The notes beneath the pieces were generated by a model, which had not been told where the DNA came from, made no database searches, and saw only the letters and a list, made by a program, of their open reading frames with translations. 43,116 bases of DNA from Bacillota bacterium (GTDB taxonomy: Bacteria > Bacillota > UBA4882 > UBA8346), in the NCBI GenBank assembly GCA_023435565.1, contig JAEYRN010000076.1, positions 1 to 43,116 on the forward strand, read 5' to 3'. Positions within the stretch are counted from its first letter, which is position 1; every line of letters begins with the position of its first letter. Below, in pieces: positions 33,449 through 41,405 of this stretch. The position numbers and the translations under genes were made by a program.

Positions 33449-35977
33449 TCATTTCATAATCATCTTCCAGCGGTTTAAAAACTGAAGCATTCCGGGACGT
33501 CCGGCGGGAATCACGATCTCCCGCATTATGGTTTTAAACGGTAACCCCAAAGATAATCCTGCCATAACTTCATCTTTGGATATTGGATTTATCTTCACTG
33601 CTAATGAAGCCATTAAAATACCTAATATTCCCCCCGCGACCCAAATCTCCCAATAATTGAGATATGGTATTCTGGCGCCGGCCAATCCAAAACAGATCCC
33701 CAACCAAGTACCGCCGATAATTATCGCATAGAGATTAGACGGGCTTAAAAACTTTACCGCTTTCTGATAGCCCCAGTCCACCCAAGGGTGTTCCCAATGA
33801 CGTTTTTTAGACAATAAGGATTGATCCATCATTTTGAGCATGGAAATTATCAATGACTGGTCCAGAATGAAAATAAGGACCCAAAGAATCATTACAATTA
33901 AAGCTGCAATGGTAGAACGGACTTCAGCTAAGATCTTAAAAAGCTCGCCCCGGATATCCGGCTGAATTGTTCCTACCGGCAATGAAAAGATCGCTGTTTG
34001 GCTACTATTTAAAGTATCCCGAATTGCAGCATTTATTAAACGCCGGTCAATATTAGCGCCAACAAATATTTGAAGCCTTTCGCCGGGGACCGTTTCTCCT
34101 CCGACATATTTATCAATTAGATTAACGGACTTACCAATTTCCTCATCCATTAATTGAGGCAAAGCATCCCTAAACTTTTCAACCTGGGCGATTAACGCGG
34201 TTAAATCTACCCGGTCGGAACCGAATAAACGATCTGAAATCATTTCCAGCCCATTCTTTACCTGTTTAGGGTCAAAACCAGTCAGGTTGGAAAGCACTTG
34301 ATCGGTTGCCTGAATCATCTCCATCAGCTGGCGTTGGTTAGCGCTTCCAGGTGTGAATATTGTCCCGAAATTATTAACCTGCTCGGCAAAGCTATTGGCC
34401 TTATTTCGCCAGGATAGAAGCATCGCCACCAAAGGATTAAAACGATTAATGAAATCATCTAAACGTTGGACCCGTCCTCTTAATGAGTCGTGGACCATTC
34501 CAAGTTGGTCCTCAAGTAACAATATCTTATCGGCAATCCCGCCCGATTGTCCGGCGGCGCTTTGTAATAATGGACTACCCAATAATATTTGGGCATTTTG
34601 GATACCATCAAGAGTTTTGCTGAAACGGTTTTCCAGCACTTGCACTCTGGCAAAAGTCCGGGCCAAATAATCCAAATCGTCACCAATACCTTCAACCAAA
34701 CGGACCATTTTAACCAATCCGGTACGGTCGGTTTTTCCGGTTAGTCCATTGACCCCGCTTTCAATTTGGTCAAGTACATCCTTGACTTCAACGAGTTGCC
34801 GGTAGGCCTTTTCAATTCCGGATACGGTCAAACCCGCCCCTCCGGTAGAATCATTAAAATCATTTATCGCTCCGTTGATTTGATTGAGCAGCTTTACTCC
34901 CTGATCCAAACCTTGCACTAACTGTGCTTTTCGACTGGAAACTTCAGCAACCCCAACCATAGGGCCAACTTTATCTTCAGGAAGTAACCGATAGGCTTTA
35001 TTATCACTTAAAAATCCGGCATCACCTTGAATAATCAAACCCCGATATGCTTCGCCCTCCTTAGAAGTTATTTTGACAACAACTTCAAGGGGTTCCAATA
35101 CTGACCCCGGTTTAATAGTTTTCGAATTTTCTCCGTTAAGCACTACTAAATCACCGATTTCCAAGGTTTCCCCGGATTGTGGTTGAATTTTAACTTCCGC
35201 CGCATAAGCCAGGAGAAACTTCTTAACCTCAAGCAAAGTATTGGAAAGGTATTGGTATTCGTCACCATTTCCAGCCATTGTTACATCACGGACATAATCG
35301 GCGCCTTTTATTCCTGATAAGCTCTGGGCTACTTTTTTCCCTAAAGTCATGATCTCTTCCTGGGAATAACCCGAAGTTAATCTTACCTCTAGGATTTGGT
35401 ATTTGGCTAATATTTGTTTAATTTTATTAAGCGCTGTTTCACTGGTATGAGCGTTTTTTAAGATAATCCCGATACTATTCCCATCCTTAAAAGTAAAACG
35501 GACTCCCGGGACTCGGTCCACTTGTTTCGATAAAAAATCAAAAGCCCCTGCCGGTACACTAGTGATATTTATTCGTGGCTCAGTCATTACTGAAAAGCCA
35601 CCGTTTCCGGGAAGATTGTTAAAATAATGAGACAAGCTGTTATAAACACTTTTATTTTTATATTGATTAGGCAAGGTCAAAAAATAACTGGCCTTCCCGG
35701 CCAAACTGATTCCCTCTTTCAAAGTGGCTCCCGGAAGCTTATCCTCGATTACCTGTTTAACCTGACGGACTAAAGCTCCTTTCAATTCTACCTTGGTCTG
35801 GAAAAGCAGATCATATTGACCCATATCTCCCATAACTCCGGTAATAGCTTTAGCAAAATACTTATCGGTAGCCATGGCGAAGCCACGGGCAAAAACGGCC
35901 GAAGCCAAAATGCTCACCAAAAGTAGGAGCAAAATGTCTTTAATAAAGGAATCTTTTTTTAATAACGAAGTTAACAT
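33449..35977 (-). CDS. large coiled-coil membrane protein with ABC-permease-like C-terminus
   Basis: I recognise no named family for this 842-residue protein. One membrane helix lies near residues 13-34. About 640 extracytoplasmic residues follow: a beta/alpha part (40-350) and a long helical coiled-coil part (about 350-640). Three membrane helices lie near 687-710, 745-765 and 777-797. The last ~40 residues (EVMAGLSLGLPFKTIMREIVIPAGRPG) match the EAA loop by which ABC permeases contact their ATPase. The next gene is an ABC ATPase. Start ATG has GGGGGAG upstream, with a TTATAAT box about 30 nt before it. It could be an envelope-spanning or lipid transporter; this is inference. Confidence 0.75.
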   Translation of the reverse strand: MLTSLLKKDSFIKDILLLLLVSILASAVFARGFAMATDKYFAKAITGVMGDMGQYDLLFQTKVELKGALVRQVKQVIEDKLPGATLKEGISLAGKASYFLTLPNQYKNKSVYNSLSHYFNNLPGNGGFSVMTEPRINITSVPAGAFDFLSKQVDRVPGVRFTFKDGNSIGIILKNAHTSETALNKIKQILAKYQILEVRLTSGYSQEEIMTLGKKVAQSLSGIKGADYVRDVTMAGNGDEYQYLSNTLLEVKKFLLAYAAEVKIQPQSGETLEIGDLVVLNGENSKTIKPGSVLEPLEVVVKITSKEGEAYRGLIIQGDAGFLSDNKAYRLLPEDKVGPMVGVAEVSSRKAQLVQGLDQGVKLLNQINGAINDFNDSTGGAGLTVSGIEKAYRQLVEVKDVLDQIESGVNGLTGKTDRTGLVKMVRLVEGIGDDLDYLARTFARVQVLENRFSKTLDGIQNAQILLGSPLLQSAAGQSGGIADKILLLEDQLGMVHDSLRGRVQRLDDFINRFNPLVAMLLSWRNKANSFAEQVNNFGTIFTPGSANQRQLMEMIQATDQVLSNLTGFDPKQVKNGLEMISDRLFGSDRVDLTALIAQVEKFRDALPQLMDEEIGKSVNLIDKYVGGETVPGERLQIFVGANIDRRLINAAIRDTLNSSQTAIFSLPVGTIQPDIRGELFKILAEVRSTIAALIVMILWVLIFILDQSLIISMLKMMDQSLLSKKRHWEHPWVDWGYQKAVKFLSPSNLYAIIIGGTWLGICFGLAGARIPYLNYWEIWVAGGILGILMASLAVKINPISKDEVMAGLSLGLPFKTIMREIVIPAGRPGMLQFLNRWKMIMK

Positions 35978-36096
35978 ACTACTCCCCCATCACGTTAGCT
36001 CCGATTATAACATAATAAACGTAATCGCGGATAAAAAAATGTCTTTTTAGCTGCATAAATATCTGGTAATCCTGGCAAAATCAACTCCTAATTCCT

Positions 36097-36130
36097 TAAA
36101 AAAAGAAGGACAATTCTGGTAATTGTCCTT
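36097..36130 (-). terminator. terminator after the SPOCS-domain gene
   Basis: On the minus strand a 10-bp stem AAGGACAATT/AATTGTCCTT is followed by CTTTTTTT, about 50 nt after the stop of the SPOCS gene. It separates that gene from the coiled-coil membrane protein. Confidence 0.85.
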
Positions 36131-36151
36131 GTATAAGTAAACTGTTAATAT

Positions 36152-36185
36152 TTCTCTGTACCTCTGCGCCTCTGGGGACTTAGCG
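36152..36185. repeat. partial copy of the CTCTGTGTCTC-type repeat
   Basis: CTCTGTACCTCTGCGCCTCT here resembles the arms at 4692-4754. It abuts and overlaps the last codons of the SPOCS gene, so the repeat may have set the present 3' end of that gene. Confidence 0.4.
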
Positions 36186-36656
36186 GTGTACCATACCTCC
36201 TCCGGCGCCTTTAACCCTGACTGTATTCGGTTCTCCAAAACGTAACGGTTCCGGAGGCAAAGTATTAGTAAAAACGGTCATATTACAGATATCGTTAGTG
36301 ACTTGAACATTGACTACGATGACTACAGTCTCCCTAAGTTCAGTTGGTGATAGCAACCGGAAATTAATAAACTCAATTTCCGCTGTCAATCGGCATGTTG
36401 CGCCGGCCGGAGCTCCGGGAACGTCGACAAAACCGCTAAACGGTATGTCTACACCGACATGTCTTACTATTCCTTTGGTGTCGACAAAAAAGATTTGTTT
36501 ATGCAAAATCCCCTGAAAAATGACCTTATTCTCAATTACAAAACAGTTAAGATCTTGAACCCTTGCTACGATTTCGTCGATCTTTTCAGCCGGCCGAGGG
36601 AGGGTGATGGTATCATCAACTAAGACTTGAGCGGTTGTTTCCGCAATTACCGCCAT
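36180..36656 (-). CDS. SPOCS (DUF3794) domain protein
   Basis: A 158-residue protein made of one SPOCS/DUF3794 domain, the beta-rich module found in SipL and other spore-associated proteins: ENKVIFQGILHKQIFFVD, VGVDIPFSGFVDVPG, and TCRLTAEIEFINFRL. ATG 36656 is chosen because GGAAGAGGG lies upstream; a TTG 17 codons earlier lacks a site. A Gly-rich tail ends in VHR at the repeat. It probably belongs to spore-coat assembly, like the SipL-like protein 3 kb away, but partner and timing are unknown. Confidence 0.85.
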   Translation of the reverse strand: MAVIAETTAQVLVDDTITLPRPAEKIDEIVARVQDLNCFVIENKVIFQGILHKQIFFVDTKGIVRHVGVDIPFSGFVDVPGAPAGATCRLTAEIEFINFRLLSPTELRETVVIVVNVQVTNDICNMTVFTNTLPPEPLRFGEPNTVRVKGAGGGMVHR

Positions 36657-36841
36657 TTTACTACCCTCTTCCTTTAATTTAACTTTAGTTGCCTTGATTG
36701 GTTTCAAGGTAACTTAATTTTTATAAGATCAAAGGAGGTTTTAAAGTGTTTTTTCGAAACCCGTCTTAAATCCCTTTACCTTATATTGATATCATATGGG
36801 CTATCGGCAAAAAGAATCCTGGGCGGAGGGCATATTTTATA

Positions 36842-36875
36842 TGACAAATGTCACCGCTTGCAATGACAATTATCA
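36842..36875. promoter_or_regulatory. tandem palindromes, candidate operators
   Basis: TGACAAATGTCA (36842-36853, perfect arms) and TGACAATTATCA (36864-36875, one arm mismatch) are centred 22 bp apart, two helical turns. They lie in the 350-nt gene-free stretch 36708-37057, about 180 nt before the SDR start. The rest of that stretch shows no gene; a GGAGG at about 36733 is followed only by a seven-codon frame. Confidence 0.4.
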
Positions 36876-37057
36876 TATTTACTAAACCGATAAAAAGGTT
36901 TTAAAATTATTCAAGAAAGATTTTATCAAATTTGAATTTTTCATATGGCAATATTGTCGTTAAAGATAAAACCAGGTTTGGGGTAGCAACTGTGAACTTT
37001 GTACGGACAATTATATCCTACCACATGCATATTGAAAAGTGAAACGAGGTTCGAATC

Positions 37058-37912
37058 ATGGTAAAAAAAGCAGTTCGGATTTTTAACGGAGCCACCGCCG
37101 TCATCACCGGGGGCGCTTCCGGAATTGGACGGGCGCTTGCCGAAGAAATGGCTAGACTTGGTAGTGAGGTTATTCTGGCGGATCTTCAGATTGAATTGGC
37201 TGAGGAAGTTGCGTTATCAATACAAGCATCGGGAGGGAAGTCTAGAGCGGTAAAATTGGACGTAACCGATTTTTCGGCGGTGGAGAATCTTCTCAAGGAT
37301 ACGGTTAAACGTACTGGAAAACTGGATTTTATGTTCAATAATGCCGGAATTTTTCTTGGGGGGCCGATCGGCCGCCATGCTATTGAAGATTGGAACCGGA
37401 TTATTGATGTCAATCTCCGGGGCGCGGTAAATGGGACCCATGCCGCCTATCAAATAATGAAACGCCAGGGATTCGGCTATATTGTCAATACAGCCTCAAC
37501 CATGGGGCTGTTACCGGTAGGGCTCGGCATGCCGGCCTATGCAACCATTAAACATGCAATAGTAGCTCTGGCGACGAATTTACGGGCAGAGTTAAGCCTC
37601 GAAGGCATCCGAATCAGCGCCTTGTGTCCCGGGGTAGTACAGACCCCGATACTCATAAACGGCGGTAAATATGGCAAGTTTTTGGGTAACATGTCCGAAG
37701 AGGGGCAAAGAAAGTATTGGAAACAATTTAAGCCCATATCCGCTGATTCATTTGCTAAAAAAGCCTTAAGAGTAATCGTTAAAAACAAGCCGATCATTGT
37801 AATTCCTGCCAGGAACAAGTTTTACTGGTGGATCGGTCGGTTATCTCCTTCGTTATTGATCTTTATGGATAAGCTCGATATTAAGAAACGTTTAAAAAAT
37901 GGATGCTATTAA
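37058..37912 (+). CDS. short-chain dehydrogenase/reductase
   Basis: A 284-residue classical SDR with the NAD(P)-binding TGGASGIGR (residues 16-24), NNAG, the catalytic Ser in NTASTMG and YATIK, and PGVVQTPI. The acidic residue after beta-2 (ADLQ) favours NAD(H). The C-terminal ~60 residues include a hydrophobic segment and a basic tail, as in SDRs acting on lipids. Start ATG 37058 has GAGGT upstream. The substrate is unknown. It may be controlled through the tandem palindromes upstream. Confidence 0.93.
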   Translation: MVKKAVRIFNGATAVITGGASGIGRALAEEMARLGSEVILADLQIELAEEVALSIQASGGKSRAVKLDVTDFSAVENLLKDTVKRTGKLDFMFNNAGIFLGGPIGRHAIEDWNRIIDVNLRGAVNGTHAAYQIMKRQGFGYIVNTASTMGLLPVGLGMPAYATIKHAIVALATNLRAELSLEGIRISALCPGVVQTPILINGGKYGKFLGNMSEEGQRKYWKQFKPISADSFAKKALRVIVKNKPIIVIPARNKFYWWIGRLSPSLLIFMDKLDIKKRLKNGCY

Positions 37913-37943
37913 TTCAATTGGAGAATATTTGGAGGTTGAACTT

Positions 37944-38045
37944 ATGAAGTATTTTAATTTATTTACATCGCAACGAGAATTGATTCGAAGAATCCATAAT
38001 TGTTTGGCTGATTACTTTTATTCCGCTTTTTTTATTGACCGGTAA
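37944..38045 (+). CDS. small ORF of 33 codons
   Basis: A 33-residue frame (MKYFNLFTSQRELIRRIHN...) with a strong GGAGG nine bases before its ATG, between the SDR and the next gene. No family is recognised. The good ribosome site argues for translation, either as a small protein or a leader peptide; a gene remnant is the alternative. Confidence 0.4.
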   Translation: MKYFNLFTSQRELIRRIHNCLADYFYSAFFIDR

Positions 38046-38087
38046 AATGTGGAAATACAATAATATAAAGTAAAACAGGTGATTGTA

Positions 38088-39137
38088 TTGTTCGCTATTT
38101 TAAAAAGACTACTCTTTTGGAAATCCGATCCGATTTACAAATGCGTAACTGTTTATGTCGATAATGATAATAATCTAATTATTGTTCCGATATCCGAGTT
38201 TAGGGCTATTGATTGTATATTTGAACTTAGGGCACCGTATACGGATGGCGAGTTGGAAGAGAGCATAGTGAAAGGCCTTCAATTGTGGGGTTCGATGGCG
38301 CCGAGTAATCGAGATGAACAAAGTCCTTTAGAAAGATATCTGGGTGTGAATAAATTCTCCAAAGCAAGTAAAGGACGCAAGTTTATATATATTAAATGGC
38401 TCAAGAAAGATGGATATTATGTTTTTCCCTCTGAAAAGGAAAATGGCAATTCTTACGAATTATCGAAGGAAACTGCTTTAGGGAGGGAATTTCAAGCAGG
38501 TGAACTTGCCAAGGCATTTAAGCAAGCTGTTGCCGATTCAACAACCGATTCATCTTCCGCTGTAAAAAGGGATGGACCTGTTTCTTTTGGTTACAAAATG
38601 GGCTGGCTGGCGGTAAAAAATGCGGACCCCAAAGTTCTTGCCGATGCGATAAAAGTTAAGTATCAAAAGAAAGCCTCCTGGGAAAAGGGAATTGAGAAAG
38701 TGTATGAAGATGAGCAAATGGTTTTCATTTCACCCATCGTTGAAGGATGGACTTTTGTGGTTGGTTCGTGGGCTCTGGGTCCCGGTGAAATAGATGGAAT
38801 AAACAATTTAGCAAAAACAATATCGGATTTAAGCAATATTTTCGAAGAAGTGCAAGCTTTCGGGACTCACCGGATTACCGAGTATCATCACTGGATACGG
38901 TCGGTTTCTGGGATATCGGAGAGGCAATTTGCCTTCTTAGGCGAATCAGGAGAGGTTCTTTGTAATATTGGCGAACATACTGAAGCGGAAGAGAAACTAA
39001 ATTGGTCCGGACTGGAAAATTTTTCATGGAGTCCGGATGAAACGGATGTAATGCATATTGCCGGCAGTTGGAGCTTAAATCCTACGACTCTGGAGTCAAA
39101 AAGATCTGAGAAATACGGAATCCTGGGGAGAATTTGA
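38088..39137 (+). CDS. protein of unknown function
   Basis: A ~349-residue soluble protein. TTG 38088 is preferred since AGGTGA is six nt upstream; GTG 38079 is possible. The N-terminal ~130 residues (YVDNDNNLIIVPISEF) and the C-terminal ~180 residues are two domains. The second has MGWLAVKNADPKVLADAI, VFISPIVEGWTFVVGSWAL, FGTHRITEYHHWIR and FLGESGEVLCNIGE, a pattern I have seen in uncharacterised proteins of actinomycetes and others; no function can be given. No signal peptide or membrane helix. Confidence 0.8.
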   Translation: MFAILKRLLFWKSDPIYKCVTVYVDNDNNLIIVPISEFRAIDCIFELRAPYTDGELEESIVKGLQLWGSMAPSNRDEQSPLERYLGVNKFSKASKGRKFIYIKWLKKDGYYVFPSEKENGNSYELSKETALGREFQAGELAKAFKQAVADSTTDSSSAVKRDGPVSFGYKMGWLAVKNADPKVLADAIKVKYQKKASWEKGIEKVYEDEQMVFISPIVEGWTFVVGSWALGPGEIDGINNLAKTISDLSNIFEEVQAFGTHRITEYHHWIRSVSGISERQFAFLGESGEVLCNIGEHTEAEEKLNWSGLENFSWSPDETDVMHIAGSWSLNPTTLESKRSEKYGILGRI

Positions 39138-39310
39138 ATTTATAATTGAGATTTCGTTTGAGCCTCGTGACCGACCCATCCGGTCTTAAAAGTAATCTTG
39201 ATGTTTTAATTCAAGCCCCGTTTGATAAGAATTTTATTTTGAAGAATTTCAAAAACTTTAAACGGTAATACTAGGGAAAACCGGTTTGGAATAACCACTA
39301 TGAGCTTTAC

Positions 39311-39347
39311 AGTAGTCTCCCACCCCGTACCGGGGTGGGAGACTACT
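39311..39347. terminator. 17-bp perfect hairpin between convergent genes
   Basis: AGTAGTCTCCCACCCCG pairs perfectly with CGGGGTGGGAGACTACT around TAC, 16 nt beyond the stop of the SipL-like gene and about 175 nt after the + gene. It lacks a T-run on either side, so it may be a transcript-protecting end or a dispersed palindrome rather than a classical terminator. Confidence 0.6.
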
Positions 39348-39363
39348 CACATCCCACTTCTTA

Positions 39364-41031
39364 TTATCCCGCTTGTTTTGGAATAATCAATTTTTGACCA
39401 ACATCGATACGATCCGGGTTAGAAATCTGATTGACCCTGGCTAATGTCTCAACAGTGGTTTGATATAAACGTGCTATTTTCCAAAGAGAGTCACCGGGCT
39501 GAATTACATAAAACAACATACTCGGTCTGGTGGAAGGGTCAATTGGTTCCACTGCGGCACAATCTCTTAACGCCATTAGAGCCTTGGGAGTTCTAGCCAT
39601 GATTCTAAGCATAACTGTCCCGGTTACTTGGACCGCTTTGTCTCCGGTTAATTCGAGGTTCAATGATTCAACATTAACCTGGGCGCGAAGCAGTGTCCCT
39701 GGTTGGACTCCAGGAAAATCAATTACTCCGGCCAAAGGAATACTGCAATTACTCGGCCTATCCCAGCTGACGACTTGTAGTTTAGAACCTTCGGAGCCAT
39801 CGGCTGCATAAATTAGTTTAAGGTCAAGATTTCCTTCCACAAGTACTTTGTCATCCGCCGCTTCCAGCGAAATCTCCTTTGGTGAACCTTCCCATACCAG
39901 TAAACGTTCGGGAGTATCTCCGCCCGGGGGCGCGATAACCGTTTCCAAGTTAATAACGCCCGTCTTTTCACCAAAATACTCCTCAAAATTTAAAAGATTT
40001 TTTAAAACATCAATTACTTGTTCACTACCGGAGTTAGCGTCAGTAACAACTTCTTTTTGGACAACTTTTGAAATTGTTGCTTCACATTCTACATCAGCCC
40101 GGTAACGCATCTCCCGGGTTGTTTTCATCTCCAATTTACTATTGCGTAATGTAATCCGAGGGACTACAATTAACTCCTTGTCATTTGTTTCAATGTTAAT
40201 TAAGGTTTCAAAAGGAACTGCCGTTCCCGACGCCCGGTTCCATTCATGAGCAAAAATCTCGGTTGATCGGCCGTCATCATCACAACCGACATAAACCATC
40301 GCCACTTCAAGAAAGCCTTTCACAAAAATGTTACCCCGTCCAACTTCCCAATTAACTCCGTTAGGTCGGACTTGATAGGTTAATATCCGGGCGGCTCCCG
40401 GTTTAAGATTAGAAAGTATCAAAGGAGTTTGGACCGGGATTACCTCACTTCGAATATCCAAGATCTCTTCCAATTTGACCGGCTCTTTGACAACATTCAC
40501 TTTCAAAGGAGTTTGGGCTACAACTTCACTTACAACTTGAGCGCCTTGGTTTTCAACAGCATGGACTGTGGCTTCAAGTTGTCCATGAAATCTGATTTGA
40601 CCGGGACCAATTTCTTCAAAAATTGCGCTGGATGAAGATAAGTCAACTTCAACTACCATTCCGGGACGTAACCCGGGAACTGTGATTCTTTCCTCGTAAG
40701 TCACTCCGTTTTCATTAATCCATCGTGCCCCACATTCTCGTCTTTCCAATGTATGTTCTTGATATTCTTCATTATCCGTTTCTAGAGCAGCCCGGTTAAC
40801 TTCCGGCTTAGCAAGATATAATAAGTACGGATAAACTTTTCCCGAAACAACCAGCAGATCGTCAAAGATCGTCATTCCCGGAGTATCAGCCTCAAAGCTC
40901 CCCCAACTGATCTTATCAATCAATGGCAAGTTTTCAGTCAATTTAAGCTCCCCTTCAACCGGGAAGGTTCTAGTAAAATCAGATAAGAAAAACGGATATC
41001 TTATTGAATCATATTGACAACTTATACTCAT
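39364..41031 (-). CDS. SipL-like spore morphogenesis protein (SPOCS domains + LysM)
   Basis: A 555-residue protein with three or so SPOCS/DUF3794 domains (about 30-150, 170-310 and 340-480) and a C-terminal LysM domain (about 505-552, FYVIQPGDSLWKIARLYQT ... DRIDVGQKLIIPK). This is the architecture of SipL, the clostridial protein that joins SpoIVA at the forespore surface to localise the coat; there the LysM domain makes the SpoIVA contact. Start ATG 41031 has GGAGGG. Mother-cell expression is expected from the family; I did not find a sigma promoter. One structured element (copy B) lies in its upstream region. Confidence 0.88.
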   Translation of the reverse strand: MSISCQYDSIRYPFFLSDFTRTFPVEGELKLTENLPLIDKISWGSFEADTPGMTIFDDLLVVSGKVYPYLLYLAKPEVNRAALETDNEEYQEHTLERRECGARWINENGVTYEERITVPGLRPGMVVEVDLSSSSAIFEEIGPGQIRFHGQLEATVHAVENQGAQVVSEVVAQTPLKVNVVKEPVKLEEILDIRSEVIPVQTPLILSNLKPGAARILTYQVRPNGVNWEVGRGNIFVKGFLEVAMVYVGCDDDGRSTEIFAHEWNRASGTAVPFETLINIETNDKELIVVPRITLRNSKLEMKTTREMRYRADVECEATISKVVQKEVVTDANSGSEQVIDVLKNLLNFEEYFGEKTGVINLETVIAPPGGDTPERLLVWEGSPKEISLEAADDKVLVEGNLDLKLIYAADGSEGSKLQVVSWDRPSNCSIPLAGVIDFPGVQPGTLLRAQVNVESLNLELTGDKAVQVTGTVMLRIMARTPKALMALRDCAAVEPIDPSTRPSMLFYVIQPGDSLWKIARLYQTTVETLARVNQISNPDRIDVGQKLIIPKQAG

Positions 41032-41167
41032 TTTTATCCCTCCGAAATCTTTTTTAAAACCGGGCCCATATCCGTATCTTTTTGTTCCCTATGCCCATCA
41101 CCTCCCAACCCTCCATGGGGAAGGATCCCAAGGTACCTTAGGATATCGATATCTATAAAAAATTTAA

Positions 41168-41335
41168 TTCAACTTATCTATCTATGATGAAAAAAATTTT
41201 TGGTAAAACATTCACATCCTTAAGGCCGGCTGTGAATGGCAAAATAATTGAACTTTTTTCATCATATTAATCAAGGAATATATGTTGCCTTGAAAGTCTG
41301 AATCCAAAAAACTTATTGCAACATATATATATGCA
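41168..41335 (-). repeat. three-stem structured element, copy B
   Basis: In the 374-nt gap between the SleL-like and SipL-like genes, in the transcribed direction. Stems: P1, 11 bp (41278-41288 with 41318-41328); P2, 13 bp (41183-41195 with 41254-41266); P3, 10 of 11 bp (41209-41219 with 41228-41238). Relative to copy A, P1 has T-A for C-G, and P2 has A-T for T-A, both keeping the pair. The remainder of the gap (41032-41160) shows small palindromes such as AAGGTACCTT but no gene. Confidence 0.8.
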
Positions 41336-41405
41336 AACAATGACAAAAAAATATCCCGGTTGGTATTTAGGATGGACTGACCGGGACAAAATAGTTTTTT
41401 TACTT

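Noticed and set aside
36047..36238. Minus-strand 63-codon frame
   Set aside because: It runs through a terminator hairpin and the dispersed repeat and overlaps the SPOCS gene in another frame; no ribosome site.
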